From the NCBI GenBank assembly GCA_027005175.1, contig JALTMC010000475.1, positions 1 through 14,658 on the forward strand: DNA of 14,658 bases, written 5' to 3'. Position 1 is the stretch's first letter, and the number at the start of each line of letters is the position of its first letter. Of this stretch, positions 13,490 to 14,658 are shown one piece after another. This DNA is from Myxococcales bacterium (GTDB lineage Bacteria; Myxococcota_C; UBA6777). The notes beneath the pieces were generated by a model. The model was not told the DNA's origin. It made no database searches and saw nothing but the letters and a program-made list of their open reading frames with translations. The translations under genes and the position numbers were made by a program.

Positions 13490-14467
13490 TCAAGCGGTTG
13501 AGCCTATTGTCTCTCGGGTTTGGAAGGCATGTTGGTGAAACCAAAGTAAGTAGCTTTCCATCTCTGTGACAGTCCAGAGGTTCTCTTCAAAGTATACGAT
13601 GTTTTGGCGTTTCAGTGTCTGGTAAGCTGGAAGAGGTGGCTGTTGGGCCGCTGGCTCTGTGGGCTGCTCTTTGATCTCTTTCTCACGTTCGGGTGTGAGC
13701 TGTCCGAGGTTCTTGAGAAAGACCAACAATTGGTCTTTCCGATAAGTGACAAGCTCTGTTCGCAATGTTTGGCTGCTGTCTTTGATGTACTGATAACAGG
13801 CTTTGTAAAACTCGGCTGGAGCTGGTCTCTCCTGCCAAAGTTCCTTGGCTTTGGTGGCTCTTATTCCATTGCCGTCCCACAGTTCTGGCAAGGAGACGCC
13901 CTGCCAGAATTTTTGAAAGCGAGCTATCTCAAATCCCAATTCTCGCATGAGAAAAGGTGCAGCGATGGTGATATGCAGCTGGAGTAAAGAGGCGAGGGCG
14001 TTCCAAAACGCCATCATATCGGAATTATGAGGGGGGAACAGGCAGTGGTATCCAAGGCACAAGGGAGGGCGTTGCTCATAGATGGTACAAAAACCCTCTT
14101 CCGTGAGCAACAAACAGGCGGGCTTTTCAGACATATCGTTGTAGAGCTTTTCGTATTGGGCAGCAAGTGGAGGAGGGGTGTGGAGTTGGAGAGGTCCTCC
14201 ACGTCCTTCTCGTAACCAGCCCTTGACTCGTTGGGCTCCTTCTGTTTCAGGGTGATCGGTCAGGATCTCTCCCATCAGGAAATTGGGGAGAGCTGGAAAC
14301 TGACTGCAACATTTGATCTTGCGGGGGATTAACCCCGCCTCAGCCATCCAACACTGACTGCAATCAAGCTGTGGGACAGGTGGAAAGTCGAGAGCCAGGA
14401 TGCTTGCGTGCAAAAAAGGTTTCCAACTCAATGCGAGATCCGCCGCACCCAAACGAAAGGAACCCAT
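13490..14467 (-). CDS. YkgJ-family cysteine-cluster protein
   Basis: A 325-residue member of the CxxCxxCC-type family (YkgJ, related to FliB-like flagellin lysine methylases), thought to bind zinc or an iron-sulfur cluster; the cellular role of most members is unknown. Eight cysteines fit the family pattern: C36 and C39 (LDCSQCW), C53 and C54 (IKCC), C118 (PACLLLTEEG), C127 (FCTIYEQRPPLC), C137 and C142 (GYHC). The IYEQRP segment is characteristic. The spacing between C39 and C53 is longer than in the short canonical motif. After about residue 150 come a helical region, a Glu/Gln/Pro-rich linker (about 255-280) and a Trp/Phe-containing tail with no recognised motif. The ATG at 14467 has AGGTG six bases upstream. 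Two direct repeats lie just upstream of the start. Confidence 0.78.
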   Translation of the reverse strand: MGSFRLGAADLALSWKPFLHASILALDFPPVPQLDCSQCWMAEAGLIPRKIKCCSQFPALPNFLMGEILTDHPETEGAQRVKGWLREGRGGPLQLHTPPPLAAQYEKLYNDMSEKPACLLLTEEGFCTIYEQRPPLCLGYHCLFPPHNSDMMAFWNALASLLQLHITIAAPFLMRELGFEIARFQKFWQGVSLPELWDGNGIRATKAKELWQERPAPAEFYKACYQYIKDSSQTLRTELVTYRKDQLLVFLKNLGQLTPEREKEIKEQPTEPAAQQPPLPAYQTLKRQNIVYFEENLWTVTEMESYLLWFHQHAFQTRETIGSTA

Positions 14468-14481
14468 GGCTACACCTGCTT

Positions 14482-14514
14482 GTTGAAATAGGAATGGAGC
14501 CTGGTTGAAATAGG
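14482..14514. repeat. Paired direct repeat upstream of the YkgJ-type gene
   Basis: GTTGAAATAGG occurs at 14482-14492 and 14504-14514, 22 bp apart (about two helical turns), starting 15 bases upstream of the start codon. A weaker relative with GTCGAAACAGG lies near 14577. The rest of the 191 bases to the window end shows no gene that I can support. Confidence 0.45.
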
Positions 14515-14658
14515 GAGAGAGTGCTCTTTCACTTTCAAGATCTCCAGAGAGGTTGGTGGAGGAAACGATCGGCCTGTCGAAACAGGGACGGGAGAGACTT
14601 GGGTGGGAAACGCAACGAGAAAAGACTGAAATTAGAAGACCTGACCCCGTGTATTCAA

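Noticed and set aside
13224-13544. - strand frame across the convergent gap at the end of the DnaC-like gene
   Set aside because: A stretch of it reads plausibly as protein (about 13389-13478), but it overlaps two real genes, its only internal ATG falls inside the 13-bp duplication, and it has no ribosome binding site.

Overview
The window reads as an ordinary chromosomal segment of a Gram-negative bacterium of the Myxococcota / former Deltaproteobacteria type, with a GC content near one half. That assignment is an inference from gene content: a PEGA-domain protein with a tryptophan-rich C-terminal membrane anchor, an FHA-GGDEF fusion, a zinc-finger DnaC-like ATPase, and a COG1579 zinc-ribbon gene beside RNase HI and rnpB. 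There is no transposase, integrase, tRNA, phage gene or CRISPR array.

Positions 1-2882 hold an information-processing cluster on the + strand: the 3' part of a coiled-coil zinc-ribbon protein, a small possible gene joined by overlaps to both neighbours, RNase HI with a charged N-terminal extension, the class A RNase P RNA (rnpB) with its own terminator, and prmA (ribosomal protein L11 methyltransferase).

Positions 2885-7369 are on the - strand: a secreted or membrane-anchored PEGA protein, an arsenite methyltransferase (arsM) with no other ars gene nearby, an array of five degenerate tandem repeats (about 5616-5905), and an FHA-GGDEF diguanylate cyclase. A divergent regulatory region (7370-7597) separates the cyclase from a + strand SDR-type L-threonine 3-dehydrogenase-like gene.

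Positions 8679-13388 are on the + strand: a 719-residue protein with signal peptide, eight cysteines, one membrane span and a large cytoplasmic part; a 409-residue protein with an N-terminal globular domain, a Pro-Gln-Ala-Met repeat tract and two membrane spans; and a DnaC/IstB-type AAA+ ATPase with two tandem Cys4 motifs. The two membrane proteins are the least explained genes here and the best candidates for an undescribed function, though nothing in the sequence proves they act together. A convergent - strand gene (13490-14467) encodes a YkgJ-type cysteine-cluster protein.

A recurrent trait is short tandem duplication between genes: 2 x 25 bp at 4431, five units at 5616, 2 x 23 bp at 10941 and 2 x 13 bp at 13463, plus a 39-bp in-frame repeat inside the gene at 11197.
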